Shown: positions 11,541-25,402, counted from the first letter of the stretch. The stretch: DNA of 64,000 nt from Macrotrachela quadricornifera (GCA_022393335.1 JAJEKB010020358.1:38301-102300); one strand, 5' to 3'. Translations and numbers: made by a program. Notes: generated from the sequence alone by a model not told the origin.

Positions 11541-14500
11541 TTAAATCTATAAACATTCTTATATATGATTAAACTTAGCTTTTAGTTACCAATAAAACAT
11601 TCATTTATTTTTTTTAGGAAAATAACTTAAACTTTTTTTTATTTAATTACTCGATTATAAGACAGACAATAGATGATAATATTAATAAAAGACCTTCAAA
11701 ATATAGACAGTAATATGTCATAGAAGATAAGGAATGAAGAGATTATTTGACAAATAAAATCAATGAAAGAAAGATGTCAGTTCATGCAGATGAATTGACT
11801 GGAAATTTATGTTGTTACATACCAATGTATTTAAAAAAAACCAAATGAGATGTTTTCGATTTGACTTCCTTATTTTAGATACATCTCATATGTGTTGATT
11901 ATTATCAATTTGATCTATTTTAGTTTTTAAAGAGTTATCCATAAATGAGTTTAGTTTTCTGAATGATTATTGAGTATTCGAAATTTGAGTATGGAACAGA
12001 TATTTCTTTTGTGACATTTGAATTGTTTATAAAAAGAAATTCAATGGCATAAATGTTTTGTCTATGCACCATCAAATCTTTTATATACATAGTCGAAAAA
12101 TACAAATATTTGTAGAATATTGTTTTCAGAAGGATTATTAAACCATAATCATAAAACATTTTAAGAAATCACAATAAGGATCACTGTGAATTGTAGAGCG
12201 TTACAAGATTCCAAAAGATTTTGTGAGACTTCAAGCTTTATTCACACAGCTACTTTCTCTTTGCAGTAAGAAAATATTCGACAAACTTTCATAAAAGTTA
12301 TGAAACTTCTGTTATTATAATTTCAAGCATATTCTGCAAATACGCAACATGATATAGTAGACATGATTTATCACAAAAAAATAAATAAATTTGCTTGTTC
12401 TTCATTTTCGTTTCTAATAACACTAAGTCCATATATGAACAACTAGCAGAAATATCTAGCATTGTCTGAGAAAGTTCGATCTTAATATATGCAAGCAAAA
12501 CTCTTATTGCGCTTGAGAACATCCAAGAAAACCTAATCAGTCGATTGCAGACATGCATAAAATTCTAATTTTTGTCCTGATTTTGATTCTGGCTCTTGGA
12601 CGTATTTTAAGTCCCAATCCCGGCTATTCTCGCTCTCAGCAACTATAAAATACTGATGTTAAAAAATTGATCAAAAATGAAGGACTCTTCGTCCCTATCC
12701 GTCTAGATTCAGAAAAAGTGGATGAAACTTGTTAGTATCATCGACTTTTTATTTTCATCAAGCATTTGTAAGAGCATATACTTGTCTCGGCCATCCCCGA
12801 TCTCAACTGACATCAGTTGTGTCTCGTCACATTCTCGGTCTTGGAGATATAATTAGCGAGTTTCTTGGCAACTGAGTTCCTATTGATAACCGACCAACCA
12901 ATCAGATTTCGAAGCGAATAGGCCCTGAATTCATGCTCAACACCCTCACAAACCCCTAGATTTAAGCCTTGTGCATGTGCATAACGTGCTACTCAGCAGT
13001 TCTTCGATTGGATCCAATGCTGCAATCTCATTGATCAGGTACAGAAGCAGGCCTTTTGCAGTACGAAAACCGATGTTTTTTCAATTAAAAGTAGCCATTA
13101 ATCTCCTACTGGATGAGAGGATAATCTCTGGAAAGCTTGGTTACATTTGCTCGTACCGTGTTCAAATGCATAAAGAACAGACAAACGAAGTTTCTTCTTA
13201 TATGTATATCCAAATAATTTCGAGAACTGAGGATAACCACCTCACCTCAACCCGTAATGGTGCCGACGAATTCTCGATCTTCCTCTGGAAGTGTCATGAA
13301 AAGCTTGATGTATAGAGAACAGACAAACATTTCTCTTTATATATATAAGATCTAGAAATCTTAAATACACTAGCGGAGGCACCCAATGTTGATGTTGGTT
13401 GCTAAAATTTCCTATTTTATGCCTAGTATATTAGAAAACGATGATTTTATGATCTTCTATAAGCTATCGACTTCGAATGGCGTAAAGTGAGCCTGGGTTT
13501 CACTCCCTAATCATCTATTTTTTATTGTGGCATTTTGGCATTATCACTATGAAAAATCCATTGAGTGAGCATTGTGAATCGACATATGCGTTGAATCAGT
13601 CTTCTCCGATATCAGTCCCACTCAAAGAAACATTTAAGTCCCGGTTACATCTTTATCTTTTTCTTAATCTTCGATCCTGATTCTCTCCTGCTCTTGTCGT
13701 GGTTCTATTTCCACTCCGATCAAAAAGAAAACTTGGTTTTCTTTCAGAACCTACATAATCATTTCTACATTAATTCAGAGAGAAGAAAAGTCTCTCTGTA
13801 AATTGATGTTCTCGCTTCCAAATATCCTTGTTGAAAATTTGACTAAAAGAATATTACTGAGTATAGAACTGTGTTAGAATTCGATTGATCAACAAATAGA
13901 TCAATCAAGTTGGGATGGACTTGTATGTCCTAGGATCTCTTGTATGCAATTATGAAAATCTCAGTTTTTACCTTTGTCCGTTCTCGGATTATTGAAAAAA
14001 CAACTGCATGGGCACACTTTTCGAATAAGAGATACATTATGATACTTCCATAATGAAGTCACCCAGCATCCCTAAAGTCAATACTTTCAATCATTGAGTA
14101 GCTCTTGATCCAAGGACAGCACAAATAGTTATAAGCGGAAAGAAGATGGTCTAAAGTTTGATTGAATTTTTCATAGCATTTGAAACTTTGATGGAAATTA
14201 CGGTTTATTTAACCTGGGTGGAATTCCATCCCACCCCTTTTCCCTCACCCATGATGATCACATCAACCTCCTCTGGACCTTTCTCTGAACTTGATGAAAT
14301 ACCATGGAAAGCTTGATGACGCTAGCCATTACAGAGGCTGAGTGCATAGCGAGCATTCCATTTGGACAGTATCTTTCACTGAGAAATATCTAATAAATTG
14401 TGTAGAAACTATTTTGAAACAAGTAAGAGTTTTCAAACAGATATAACCACTATTTTTTACAATATTTGCCTTTCAAAAGTTTTTGTCAGAAACTTTAAGA

Positions 14501-15852
14501 AAAGCAGAGTATACTAATGTGTAGACCGCAAAAAATTCTATCAAATTCTCAACATAAATTTGGTACTTAAGTCCCATTGTTTAAAAACTTTAAAAACTAA
14601 CATCTTCATGTCATACCTGAAAATACTGATACAAAAACTGTTTTTCGATGAGAAATTCAGTTATATATCTAATATTTCTAGATTATTTATATACGGACTA
14701 GTACAAGATGGTTTCTTTTTCAAATATCACTATTTTTAGGCAGATTCTCCGATGTTTTAACTAATTCCTAATCAAAATACAATTTTAAAGTTTCAGTCAA
14801 GCAGAATAAAACGTAATGTCTAGTAATTTATCATCAAATGATTCCTTGTCTTATTGTACATTTATGTATAGAATTTCATTGTAAAACTAAGAGTGATCTA
14901 ATTGATAATAGGTTAAATAAAAAGTATATTAGCATATAAAGATAAAAGGAGAAAAGACTTTTGTCTAGTAATGTATTTATATGCATGACTCTACCATTTA
15001 AAAAATTTCTCTTGCATCAATGTTCTCACCCTTTCTTATCACTACATTTACATGAAAAAATTCGCATCATTTTAGATGCTTTGAATATTTATCAACTTCA
15101 TGAATGAGTTGATAATGTATCAAATGATTACGACAATATTTCGTTGTTGAACATAAATCATCTTCAATTTGTCAAAGCTTCATAAATTTCTAAAAGAAAT
15201 ATATTTAAATAAATGAAAATTTGTAAAAAAAAAAACAAAAACTTAACATTGAAATTGCGTGGCAACAATTAACAATTGTCTCACGACCCGTCACTATGGT
15301 GAAAATCAATTAAATCTCAGTCGAAACAAATTTCTTCTTTTTGATATTCACATCTTCACATTTGTTTCTGCTTGTATTTCTTTCAATTATAATTCTTTTT
15401 CTTTATAATTGCATTTCTGAACAAATGGAATTTAAAAACAAAAAAAAAAATAAAAATTCCGTGATAAAAAAGGCGAGAAACTTCATATATAAATTCTTGC
15501 ATTTTTTTATGTGTGCAACATCAGTTGTTAAAGTAACGAAAAGTAAAAGCAGCGGAAAAGGGTAAGTGAAACATTTTTTGAAATGTATTGCAATGGAATA
15601 AAATAAATTGATTTCTGAAATTTAGTCACATTAAAGAAAGATCTAAAACAATGTATTGATTTTGTTAGAATCACTTCTAACCGTTTTGTAAAATATCCAA
15701 AAGAGAGTTATAAATGAATAAAATATTTTCTTCTCTTTTTTTGTCAAAATTATTAATTAAACAGTAGTGTAAAACTCGTTAACTCAGTTCGAGTATTAAA
15801 ATTTTATTCGAGTTTTAAATTTTAAACACTCGAACTCTTGGGTTTTTAACTA
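11541..15852. other. Long gene-poor stretch
   Basis: About 4.3 kb without a convincing gene. Short ORFs (for example 12971-13315 on plus and 11935-12159 on minus) lack motifs and splice context. The part from 12560 to 14400 is less AT-rich than its surroundings and may hold unrecognised old transposon sequence. A short palindrome of GATTGATC/GATCAATC lies near 13883-13909. No promoter is identifiable for the phosphotransferase gene. Confidence 0.4.
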
Positions 15853-16232
15853 TTCAGCCGCCATGACTGAATGATTACGTTGTACGACACGTACCCATAA
15901 GGTACCGTGTTCAAACCTCGGTGCTACCGGTCATGGAATGACCTTGGACAAGTCACTAACGGTTAATTGTCTCGGATCACCCATTCGATAGCATACTGAT
16001 TACATTGTTGACATACCATATAGCTCCTGTAGCTGGTATGTGGTTAGACAGTGTGTCTGGGGAGCTCAAGTAATTGAGCATGAAGAATTCTGCGTTAGGC
16101 CGGCCTTCTGTCCAGAGCTGCAACTAGTTATAGTTGTAGGAAAACTATCGGGCTTATAAAACTGTCCTTGAGCAGCACCCTATATACTGAAAGGTAGCTG
16201 AAAGGCAAGGGTATCCTTCTTCTTCTTCGTTT
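15853..16232 (+). mobile_element. tRNA-derived SINE (copy 1)
   Basis: The head has RNA polymerase III box A-like TGACTGAATGA at 15864-15874 and box B-like TGTTCAAACCT at 15908-15918, starts 44 bp apart as in a tRNA gene. It is followed by a body of about 300 bp and ends in a short TTC repeat at 16217-16231. The first 120 bp match the head of the element at 34416. It is not a functional tRNA: no acceptor-stem pairing or clean cloverleaf could be drawn. The 5' limit is set by tRNA position 1, and no clear target duplication was seen. Confidence 0.65.
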
Positions 16233-17515
16233 AACTATTCAACATTCTGCCCTCGCTCTTTTGAGATTTTTTACTAATTTCCTCAATGGGTTTCCCTCAT
16301 CCTCAACTGATGCTACGTGGTTTTACTTCCTGTTCCCTCAAAATTGTCAATAATTGAATAGGTGAAAACTCGAGTAGAGTTTTCGAGCTTTACATGTGTG
16401 ATCACTGCATTGGATTCATGATAATTATTAAATTAATCGATCTACAAAAAAAAACTAATTTAATATACCAAAATAATTCTACATAAAAGAATTTGGTTAA
16501 ACGAGAATTTAATCTTTTTGTTTCGTTATTTCTAAACAACGATGATCCTACCTTTTTAGCTTATAAACAGCAAACGAACAGAGCCAGCTATTAATTATAA
16601 TCTGAAGACAGATATAGTGGATAATATTTTTGTTTATCGCCCAACTAGTGTATTTATTTTCTTTTTTCATTCTTTCTTTCACTTATTGAACCATTTTGTC
16701 TCCAAAGAAAAACTGTTTCATCTTGAAAGAAAAATGAGTTCTCCTTGAATATCAATATATGAGCGATTTCAACAAATATATTATATATGTAATTATTTTC
16801 TCTTCTTGTCTGTTCCGTTTATGTTTCTACATATTTATATTTTTCTATTTCTGCTGTATATATACAATTTTATAGAGGTGATCTACTCCTCCTTAAAATG
16901 GAATAATTTTCCGATTCATTGGTCCAATAGCTCACTACCGAAGAAAAAGGATAAGAGAAAATGTAAATATTCTGATACGTTGAAAAATTTCTAGAAAATC
17001 CAGTATGAAATTCATTTCTATTTTGTGAGAACGGAACATTTAGAAACGAGAAACGTTGGCCAGTCCTAGAGCTAGGGATAGTAAAATGGGCTCGGTCTCT
17101 ACAAACTTTTGAACTCTTCTCTCCCTCCAGCGAAATTTTTCACACATATACTTTACTGAATAGGGTGGACTCAAATGCCCAGAAAGAAGATTGATCTCTC
17201 TAGTCCACAATAGTACGAAGGATTAAGTTACTCGGAACCGAAAATTCTGGCTCTGCCACTGACATTGACATTTATAAACCTAAAATCCCTATTAGAGATA
17301 ACAAACATTCTTCAAGATGTACTAAGAAAAACCTGCTGCCTGATGACTTCAATGAAAGTTATTCTAATATGATGAGTTTCTATAATAACGCATCTCAGAA
17401 CTTAAATTATAGGAAAATATCATCTCTATTTCTTCAATTGATTACTCAAAGTTTTATTGCAACCAATTACCTTTCATTAAGGTAAATCATAAGTACTTTA
17501 TGTATTATTTTTAGA
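16233..17515. other. Intergenic
   Basis: No supported gene. The ORF at 16806-16994 is a hydrophobic AT-driven frame with no motif. The right end holds the untranslated upstream part of the next gene. Confidence 0.4.
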
Positions 17516-17519
17516 GAAG

Positions 17520-18103
17520 AGCCAGTAATCCATATTATCAAAAAAGAACTGTACAGCAAAGCCATTCACATATCGATTCGCACCATCTAAAAGCAGAATG
17601 TAAGTGATAATATGAATATTCTATAAATTACATGAAATTTATTAATTAGGTCGGGACCAGTACATGTGCAGCCTACCTATCATTTTGAAAATACATTTGC
17701 TCCTCAAAGTGGTGAAAATATTATACGAATGTATGAATGTGAGCAAGGATGTTCCCGCTGTTGCGGACCAAAAACTAGTATTGCATTAACTAATAGTCGA
17801 ATTATCGAGCGTCACAAGCAACCTAATCCATGCTGTGGTTGTGGGGAAGGTGCTCATGTTGATACAACTGTTTTTCTACATGATATAGAACTGATGAGCG
17901 AAGCAGCACAGCAATCAACCAACCCTTGCTGCGCTTGTCTCCTTTCCTGTATGTGCTGCTGCTGCTCATGCTGTGGTGATGTTCCTAAAACACTCCAAAT
18001 CAGAGGTGGATTCGGATTCAAATTCCTAACCTTTAAACTAACTGATTTCCTTGGTGCCACTCAAGAGATAACAAGAATGATTACATCGATGAAGAATAAA
18101 TAA
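17520..18103 (+). CDS. Cysteine-rich small protein with a split start codon
   Basis: Coding sequence is 17598-17599 joined to 17650-18103 (151 residues). A 50-bp intron (GTAAGT ... TTAG) falls inside the initiator: AT ends one exon and G begins the next, giving M-S-G-P-V-H before the long frame. The upstream exon appears to start after TTTTTAG near 17515 and is untranslated. The protein has CEQGCSRCC near residue 31, CCGCGEG near 62, and a dense cluster CCACLLSCMCCCCSCC at about 94-109, then GGFGFKFLTFKLTDF. Such Cys clusters are usually palmitoylated, tethering a protein to membranes, or bind metal. I cannot name the family. It is well defined as a gene because frame, donor, acceptor and stop all agree. 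Confidence 0.75.
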
Positions 18104-19516
18104 TAAAGATGGCTGCTACAACTGATTCAATATATTATCCTACCCATTTACTTTTTATTCTTTTCAATTTTATTATTTATCTGAAAGCAAATAACCTTTT
18201 AATTAGTTATGAAACATTTACTAACATTTCTCTTATCTTTTTCTGATTTAAACATTATAATATTTAATCTGATGCACATTTATATTTTATATATCTTAGT
18301 TTGATTTATAAGATTCTAATAAAAGAAATTATGATTATTAGAAACTTAGATCCGTTATTAATAATAAATATTTGATTATTAAAATAAAAAAGTGTCTATA
18401 GACACATATGTGCAGGCACGACGAGAAGGGGTTGGAGCAAGGGAACACTTTTGAAACCGGATTAAGGTCAAAAAGTTTTTCTTGTTGACTCAGTTTTCTT
18501 GCGACATAAGCAAGGTTTCCTCAGAAACCAAACCTGAAGACCAAAAAAAGTCTTTAAGGTGGATATCAGGAGAACTTCCTACATCGAGACCATACCTCTA
18601 GATCGGAATGTGTGTCTAAAAACCAGAGGACGGCAGGTCCAAAATCGGAGTATTTCAGTCATATTTTCCAAACTCAGAGGGGAGTGTCTTATGCGAGCAC
18701 CTATCAGGTATCGAAACGACCCGATGTGTTTTATCCTACTTTTTACTTTTTATCAAATCTTATAGCTGTCATGAAGAATATAAAATATTTAAAAAATTTT
18801 TAAAAAAGAAAAGCTATCCCATATGAAAAGAAGTGAATAAAAACTACTTTTAAATATTTTTAATATTCATTAAGTAAAATGAAGAAATTTTTCCCACTGT
18901 TTTCCCCTTTTTGTAGTATTTTCTCATACTTTTTCCACTTGAAAACGTATTTTCTCGTACTTTTCATGCTTTAACAAGAACTTAATAATACTTTTTAGCT
19001 AAAAAGTATGAAAATATTTAAAATGGTTTACTTATAAGTACTTTTTCTGTAGTTTCTCTGCTAAAAGAAATTTTGAAAAGTATTTAATAATGACTTTTTG
19101 TTCACTTTTTTTTACATGGAATGTGAATTTTAATCCGAATAATATAAAGACTATGCCACATTAGGAGATCCGCGGTCTTCTATTGTGTACCTAAAAGCGT
19201 CGAGCTTTTTACTGATCTCAGTAACAAATCATTATTTCAATCTTTTTTTTATCCAATGGATCAGTATCAAACATGTTAATATTATTTACCCCTTACATAT
19301 ATAATGACAGGAAATGAATAATGTTTTTATTCAAAAAAAAATTGATTGGAAAGGTGTTCTTGAAACGATACAGACAGCATACCCTAAATTTTTGGCCTAA
19401 TTTATAACGGTAATATTTTTTTGAGTCATATGATTTATCACTGATAGTATTTAGGACGTGTATGATTATATCCCTAGACAGCAGTCTTCCCTCTCCTTTA
19501 TTATTATACTATCATC
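18104..19516. other. Intergenic
   Basis: AT-rich 3' flank. A less AT-rich island at 18420-18760 contains two overlapping short frames but no motif, and may be an unrecognised repeat. From 18900 to 19100 there are repeated TACTTTTTC-like words. Confidence 0.4.
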
Positions 19517-19632
19517 GATCCCATCAAATTTATTGTCGATTAAGATATAACCTAAGAGTTTTATTTCAATATGGTAATAGACAAATAAAACTCTCATGTC
19601 ATATCTTAATCGACAATAAATGTGATGGAATG
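19517..19632 (-). repeat. Single near-perfect hairpin, 49-bp arms, short loop
   Basis: Arms 19517-19565 and 19584-19632 are reverse complements at 43 of 49 positions, around an 18-nt loop. If the minus strand is transcribed, three of the six mismatches become G-U wobbles, leaving 46 of 49 paired. The shape (about 116 nt, one stem, short loop) is that of a microRNA precursor or a tiny foldback element. No expression evidence is available. Confidence 0.7.
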
Positions 19633-20106
19633 TATGATATTAAAAAGGAAAATGAAAGAAAGATTTTGTCCAACAGTATGAATAACTTGAAGAGAAAATA
19701 AAACCTTCTTCTGTGTAAGTTATTTAAGTTAGTTGTATATGTTGAGAATTGGCTCGTAGAAACAGAATTGGTTAAAATAAAATGTAGCATAAAGTTATGT
19801 ATTCGTTTGTAGCTAATTTGAATCAGTGTGATTGTCTTGAAAGAGACAATTTATAAAAAAACGATTGATTGAATACATATTTAGTGTGATTTTTAAATCT
19901 TTGATGTCTGCTTGGAAAGCATTTTGGCATCTTTATGTGAAAAGAAATAAGTTGTCCGACATAGACAAATATTTGATAAAGCACGTCTGGTTTTATATCC
20001 TCAGAAATATATTTTTCCAATTATGAATGAGATCTTTCATGGTAAGAACGTGTCTGGATTTCTAGAAGAAAATGCACAAAAAAGCTTGTCAGCGCAGTCC
20101 CTTTGG

Positions 20107-20345
20107 GACTAAAATGTGGAACTCACATATCTCTGGAAAACCGGATCTCAGCTAAATAAACATAGGAACCAATTTCTATATGGTACCTGTCTGTAATGGA
20201 CGGGTGTCTGTAATGGAGAGGTGTCTGTAATGGGGGCTGTCTGTAATGGGTATGTCTGTAAGGGGGGGGTGGGGGGGGTGGAGGGGGGAGCCGCAAAACT
20301 TCGACTTAAAACTTACACTCACATTTTTCATATGTGAGTTCCACA
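20107..20345. repeat. Minisatellite and G-run within short inverted ends
   Basis: Four to five units of TGTCTGTAATGG occupy 20188-20261, followed by a G-rich run (20263-20289). The block sits between 15-bp inverted copies of TGGAACTCACATAT-like sequence at 20116-20130 and 20330-20344, so it may be a small non-autonomous element with an internal minisatellite. Confidence 0.6.
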
Positions 20346-22633
20346 AAAGTAATGTATTGCGTAACGGGCACGACGTTTTTACCTAAGAAGATCTTATTTC
20401 AGAAAGATCCACATGTTTTGATGCCCACGATGTTAATTAGGTCATATAACTGTGGAAGCCAATATTTTTATGAAGGAAAGACAACAATTTTTTTTACAAT
20501 ACGCTGCTAAGGAGCAACAAAGTAACCACAAGACATATGCTTCAATACAGAAAACTTTTTTTTATTAACTGATCCTTCTTTATAGCTTTTTCTTAAGAGT
20601 TGTTCAATCCAGGACTAACATTGCTAAAACGATGAAGATAAAATTTCGTACATACTACAAAGAAATTAGATATTAACCTCTACATAAACATTAAAAAATC
20701 AAAAAGTTTTCGAAGTCATTGATAGAAAAAACTTAATCTTCAGAGAGGTCGTCTATTAAAGGATCTTCTAATGTACCGAGGGCTTTAATAAACTATGTTA
20801 GTCGGTTAATCTGATTGTATCTCTTATGAACATATAGCGTTCTATAATGGATTAAATATGTTAATCAGTATCAGAATATGTTTGACAGAAAAAAATATGT
20901 CGAAAATAAAATATCATTGAGAGTAAGAATCACAAATAACACATTATCCATCTGTTTAATTTTGATTAGTGAGTGAATTCATACGAGATCTATCACTTTG
21001 TAGAAAGAATGCAATTCCCTAGATCTAGTGGAATTTTCAAGGAGAAAGCTGTTTCTCCATTTTCGGCATCTAGTGACATGGTATGCAGTCAAAAATAGTC
21101 TGTATATGAGGGGAAAAATTTGATATCGAGAGTTTGCAGAACCAGCAAGGTTGGCCAACTAGAAAAATCTATGTATTCCTAAACAATTAACTGAATCTCC
21201 AAATTTCAGGTATCCTACTATTTTATGTTTTGATATAAAATATATTCGAGTATCTTCTACATTACTAATCGATTAAAATCAAATCAAAATTTTTACCTAG
21301 AAATAGAATATTTTCCCCACGAGTCTACCCTAATAAAATATTCTGCAGCGAAGGATAGTGAATTTGAAATAATGATCATTATTCAGTTCAAATACCTTTC
21401 AAGATATTTTGCATCATTGTTTGATCGAACGAGCAAATAGACATATTTTATATGAATTTTATTTTAATTTTGGCAACCTGACCTAATCAAAATCCTTAAT
21501 AGAACAGGCTATTTGCTTGTAATGAAATTGATGATCATCTAAGTAATCTGCGAAAAAGACTCTTTCTAAGAGAAATATATTTTGGACTCTGCCCGGTCTC
21601 TCGTGCATATAGTTAAATGTTAAGCTAATCCGAATCAAATTCAGCTAAACTTGAATCAGGCTGATTGGGCTTAAATAATTCTCGGGCCATTTTCGGGCTG
21701 GCCTGAACCACTATTTCATGGCCTATTTCGAGTTCTGGTATCTATAGGTTCTTATGCTCTGTCATGTATGGATACCTATAGATACCCATGAGAGACCTAC
21801 GGAGTGTCGAGACTTTTACAGATCTCTAGTACTCATAGGTCCGTATTTTTTATTCTATTAAGATAGTAAATAAGGAACTATGGATATACTTATGAAATAG
21901 AATCTTGAAAACCTATTTGATTCATGTAATATAGGACTTAAGGAACTATAGGTATCCATATAGAATAAGACACAATGACCTATGAGTACTATGATCTAAA
22001 TTACCCCAAATGCAATTTTACATGATTTAAGATGACCTCAGAATTTTATTCAGTGTCTTACAATGATTTGTTCATTCGCCGAAACATTTTCATGTCCCTT
22101 AGATAAGACTTAGAGCTATTGAATAATATGCTTCTTTTTCGTACGAAAGTGAAAAAAATTCCTAGCTATTTTAGCTGACTGATCCGAATTATTCCATTTT
22201 GGGTAATTTTGATTATGAACACACAGCTTTCAGCATTTTCTCCTATGATATTTTATAATAAATCTTTAATCGAAGATTCTTTCATCAACAGATAAAGGAC
22301 ATTTTGTTCTATCCATGATATAAAAATCAACTCTCCATGACATGAAATGAAGGAGAAGGGATAAAACGAAAATAAAATTTTGAATTTTTGATCACAATTA
22401 TCCCAACATACTCTACTTTCTTGAGTATGATTGAATGAAAATCTTCTATATTTGTTTCACTAATAGATGTGCATATTGGCTGTGATAGTATATTCTTAGG
22501 TGGATTGGAGTTTTGTATTTATAACAATGTCTTAATTAGTATAACATGAAACAAAAATATTATTGAGAAACAAATATGAGAGCTGCTAAAAAAATGGCTG
22601 ACTATATTTCCTTTGAATGTTTATATATATAGA
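20346..22633. other. Intergenic
   Basis: No gene seen. The part 21720-22000 repeats words such as CCTATAGATACC and CTATAGGT in both orientations without clean arms. Otherwise unstructured AT-rich DNA. Confidence 0.4.
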
Positions 22634-23050
22634 TTATACTTCATCTGTTCGATTTGTGCAAGCACTGAGTTTTTGAAATCCTTTTTTGACAGGGATTCTC
22701 GTTTTACAACAACAATGACAACGAATAACGTACAATAATAACAAAAGTAACACAAGAATGATTGTGATAAATACCAGAGAAAATCTCCAATGCTGTTGAA
22801 TAGTATTCAAGAATCTGGCTAGTGCACCAAGGAGATCACTGCAATCTTTAGATATTGTATTAATTGTTTTTAATCCATCTGACTTCACACCAAAATCAGC
22901 TCCATCTGCCGAAAAATATAAATTGTTATTACCATCGCTTTTGGTTTGGAAATATGGTTTGACAACTTGTTTGTTGGCTTCCGTATTCATTTCAACAAGC
23001 TGACGTCGTGCTCGTTGATGTCGTTCAAATATCGTATGTAGCATTCTCAT
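22634..23050 (-). CDS. Small single-pass membrane protein, unknown
   Basis: An intact 138-residue frame runs from ATG to TAG. Residues 1-88 are hydrophilic with a basic start (RHQRARRQ at about 10). Residues 89-109 form one strong membrane helix (FSLVFITIILVLLLLLLYVI). The tail begins with a Cys-rich RCHCCCKTR, a typical palmitoylation context, and ends basic then acidic. There is no signal peptide, so orientation is uncertain. Similar helix-plus-CCC proteins occur in many families and I recognise none. It is isolated, with no gene for several kb on either side. It could be one exon of a larger gene. Confidence 0.55.
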   Translation of the reverse strand: MRMLHTIFERHQRARRQLVEMNTEANKQVVKPYFQTKSDGNNNLYFSADGADFGVKSDGLKTINTISKDCSDLLGALARFLNTIQQHWRFSLVFITIILVLLLLLLYVIRCHCCCKTRIPVKKGFQKLSACTNRTDEV

Positions 23051-25402
23051 TTTCGTTAAAAAATCTTCTATTAATGTTTTTAATAATTAACAGATGATTT
23101 ATAAATTCTTCTAATAAAGACATATTTATACTATTCGCATCGGATCATGAAATATACCCATTGGAAGAACAATAATATGATTTTGCTTTGTCACCAAAGT
23201 CGATTTCTATTCGTCAATTGATGTACGCAGCAATGAAAGAAGAAAAACTACCTTGGAATTTACGTTATACCGAATTTTATTATAAATAAAAATCAAAAAG
23301 AACAAAAAAGAAAAAAATGACACGTGGAGATAAAGTCAGCAATCAACGAGAAAAAATTTCTAATCGACTATTTTATATTTCTGACCAGATAATCTAAATT
23401 AATAATGCCGAACATTCATTGATATAAATATTTTCTGGTTGTCAATTAATTTGATTATACAATACAAGCATAGATAAATACTAAGTTTCAGAAGCTAGTT
23501 TTTGAATTTTTCCATCGAAATGACTGATATTATTTTTAATATCTTACATGATAATATAATATTTGCTTGCTACGACGTCTCATAGGAAGAAGAGACAATA
23601 ATAATTTCCATGAGAAACATCATGAAAATACAACTGAAACAAACAATAATCATTATTGTATAATTCGTGCTATAGATTTGGTTCTTTATGTCATGCAGAA
23701 TCGATGTCTAGTTGATTTATACACCATCTATTAGAAAAGCATTATTATTCTTTCCTTTCACATGGACTGAAAGCTGTAATTTTTTCGATGGGCATTTACC
23801 CATTATGAGAAGTTTTATGGACTAATTAATATGGTTAAACTATTATAAATAAAGAATATAAGGTTGTCCATCAAGATTTACTGTTTTATTCTTTCAACTT
23901 CTTATGAAATACGAGTGAATTATATCTTCTGATTCATTTACAATCATTCTTGACAAATATAGCAAATATTAACTATAAATCATGCTTTTGAAAATTTCCA
24001 TGCAGTTATGCAAAAGAAATAAAAACGATTATTATTTGCCTTCTTTTCTCTTCTATATACCAATGCATACTTTTTTACTCCGTTTTATTCACTCGTATCA
24101 CAACAACCAATAATAATTTGCACATTATACGTTTCTTTTCGTCAGATTTACATTTGTTTAAAAGCTTCAAGTGATTGTTTGACTTAGAGATTATATACGA
24201 AAGTTGGAAGAACAAAGCATCAACGATATTTTACGGTCTTTATGTTCTTATCTGTTCCATTCTTCTTGGATAATTTTCTTCCATGCTGTTAATGACTCAT
24301 TCATATCGAATTTTTTTCTTATATAAACAAAGATGTTTTACACAGAAATACTTACATCTATTTGTTACCTTTATCGATGATCAAGAACTGACTAGGTGAT
24401 CGGTCCTACCGGACGTATTAAATTTGTCGAGTGTCCTAGAAGTTCGGAAACAATTTGCGTCTATTCTTTTACTGACATTACTTTCTACGAAAGCATGCTT
24501 CATATTATTTTATATTGCGGTAAATAACCCACAAAGAGTGCTATTAAAATAATATAATCTCATATTCTTTCTACTTACTTCTATAAATATCAAAGCGGGA
24601 AAGAATGACGTCTGTAGTTATCTATAATAAAAGAGAAAAAAGGGTTTAAGAAAAAAAAATTTCCAAGTTTTTTTTTTGCAAACACCTGTGAAAAAACGTT
24701 ATTTTAAATTAAGCAAAACAATAACTATCACGAAGCATCAGGTACATACACATCAACTGACCAATCAGCGAATAATTCAGTCATAATTTAAGTAGAATGA
24801 TAAATAGATAATTTATCTTGAAGCTAATGAAAAAATTATTATATACAAAATAATTCAAAGCAATTATCATCTAATAGTATATGAATAATCTTAGTTGACG
24901 ATTCTGAATTGAAAAAGATTAAATTTACAAAAAGTCAAATATGAACAATCTGAGAATTGTGGATATTTCTTCTTTTGGTCTTTCTCTGATACACTGAAAA
25001 AACTATTATTGTATGTTCATCATGCAAATGATAAGTAAACTTTTCTTTGTCTGATTATTTGAGCAAGTATGGGAACCCAGTTCATTTCGGCTACTGTTTT
25101 TATTTTATTCAGATTAAATGGCGTTTGATATTCTTTTTTTGACACAAACAAGGGGCATTGATATGCATTTATGGTCATGTGGAATGTTGGGTGCGAAAGT
25201 GCATGAAAGGAGAAGATGATTTCAACCATTGATTGTTACTGATAGTAAGTCAGCTAATGCATTATAACTTCTACAAATATGTATTATCGTCTCTTTCGTT
25301 GAGAAAAATTCTAGTTTATATAATATCGACAGAATAGGCCTGCAGAAAAAGAAAAAACATGGATTCTATGATTAAAATCACTTGTACAACATTGAATTAC
25401 TT
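23051..25402. other. Intergenic
   Basis: No supported coding region, repeat pair or RNA gene; AT-rich with poly-A and poly-T tracts (24650-24690). Confidence 0.4.

Noticed and set aside
12971..13315. 114-codon plus-strand ORF in the gene-poor region
   Set aside because: No motif, no splice sites in phase and no ATG-context or paralogue support.
15341..15565. Short plus-strand ORF with a hydrophobic start
   Set aside because: It lacks an ATG start, is Lys/Asn-driven with no motif and no splice partner.
15857..15930. Functional tRNA gene
   Set aside because: Box A and box B spacing fits, but no acceptor stem or cloverleaf forms and a related diverged copy exists, so it is a SINE head.
17854..18060. 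Minus-strand frame over the cysteine-rich gene
   Set aside because: It is a shadow of the plus-strand gene, which has splice support and a better composition.
20188..20261. CRISPR array
   Set aside because: TGTCTGTAATGG units have no regular spacers and the genome is eukaryotic; it is a minisatellite.
20263..20289. Telomeric repeat
   Set aside because: A G-rich run without a regular telomere unit.
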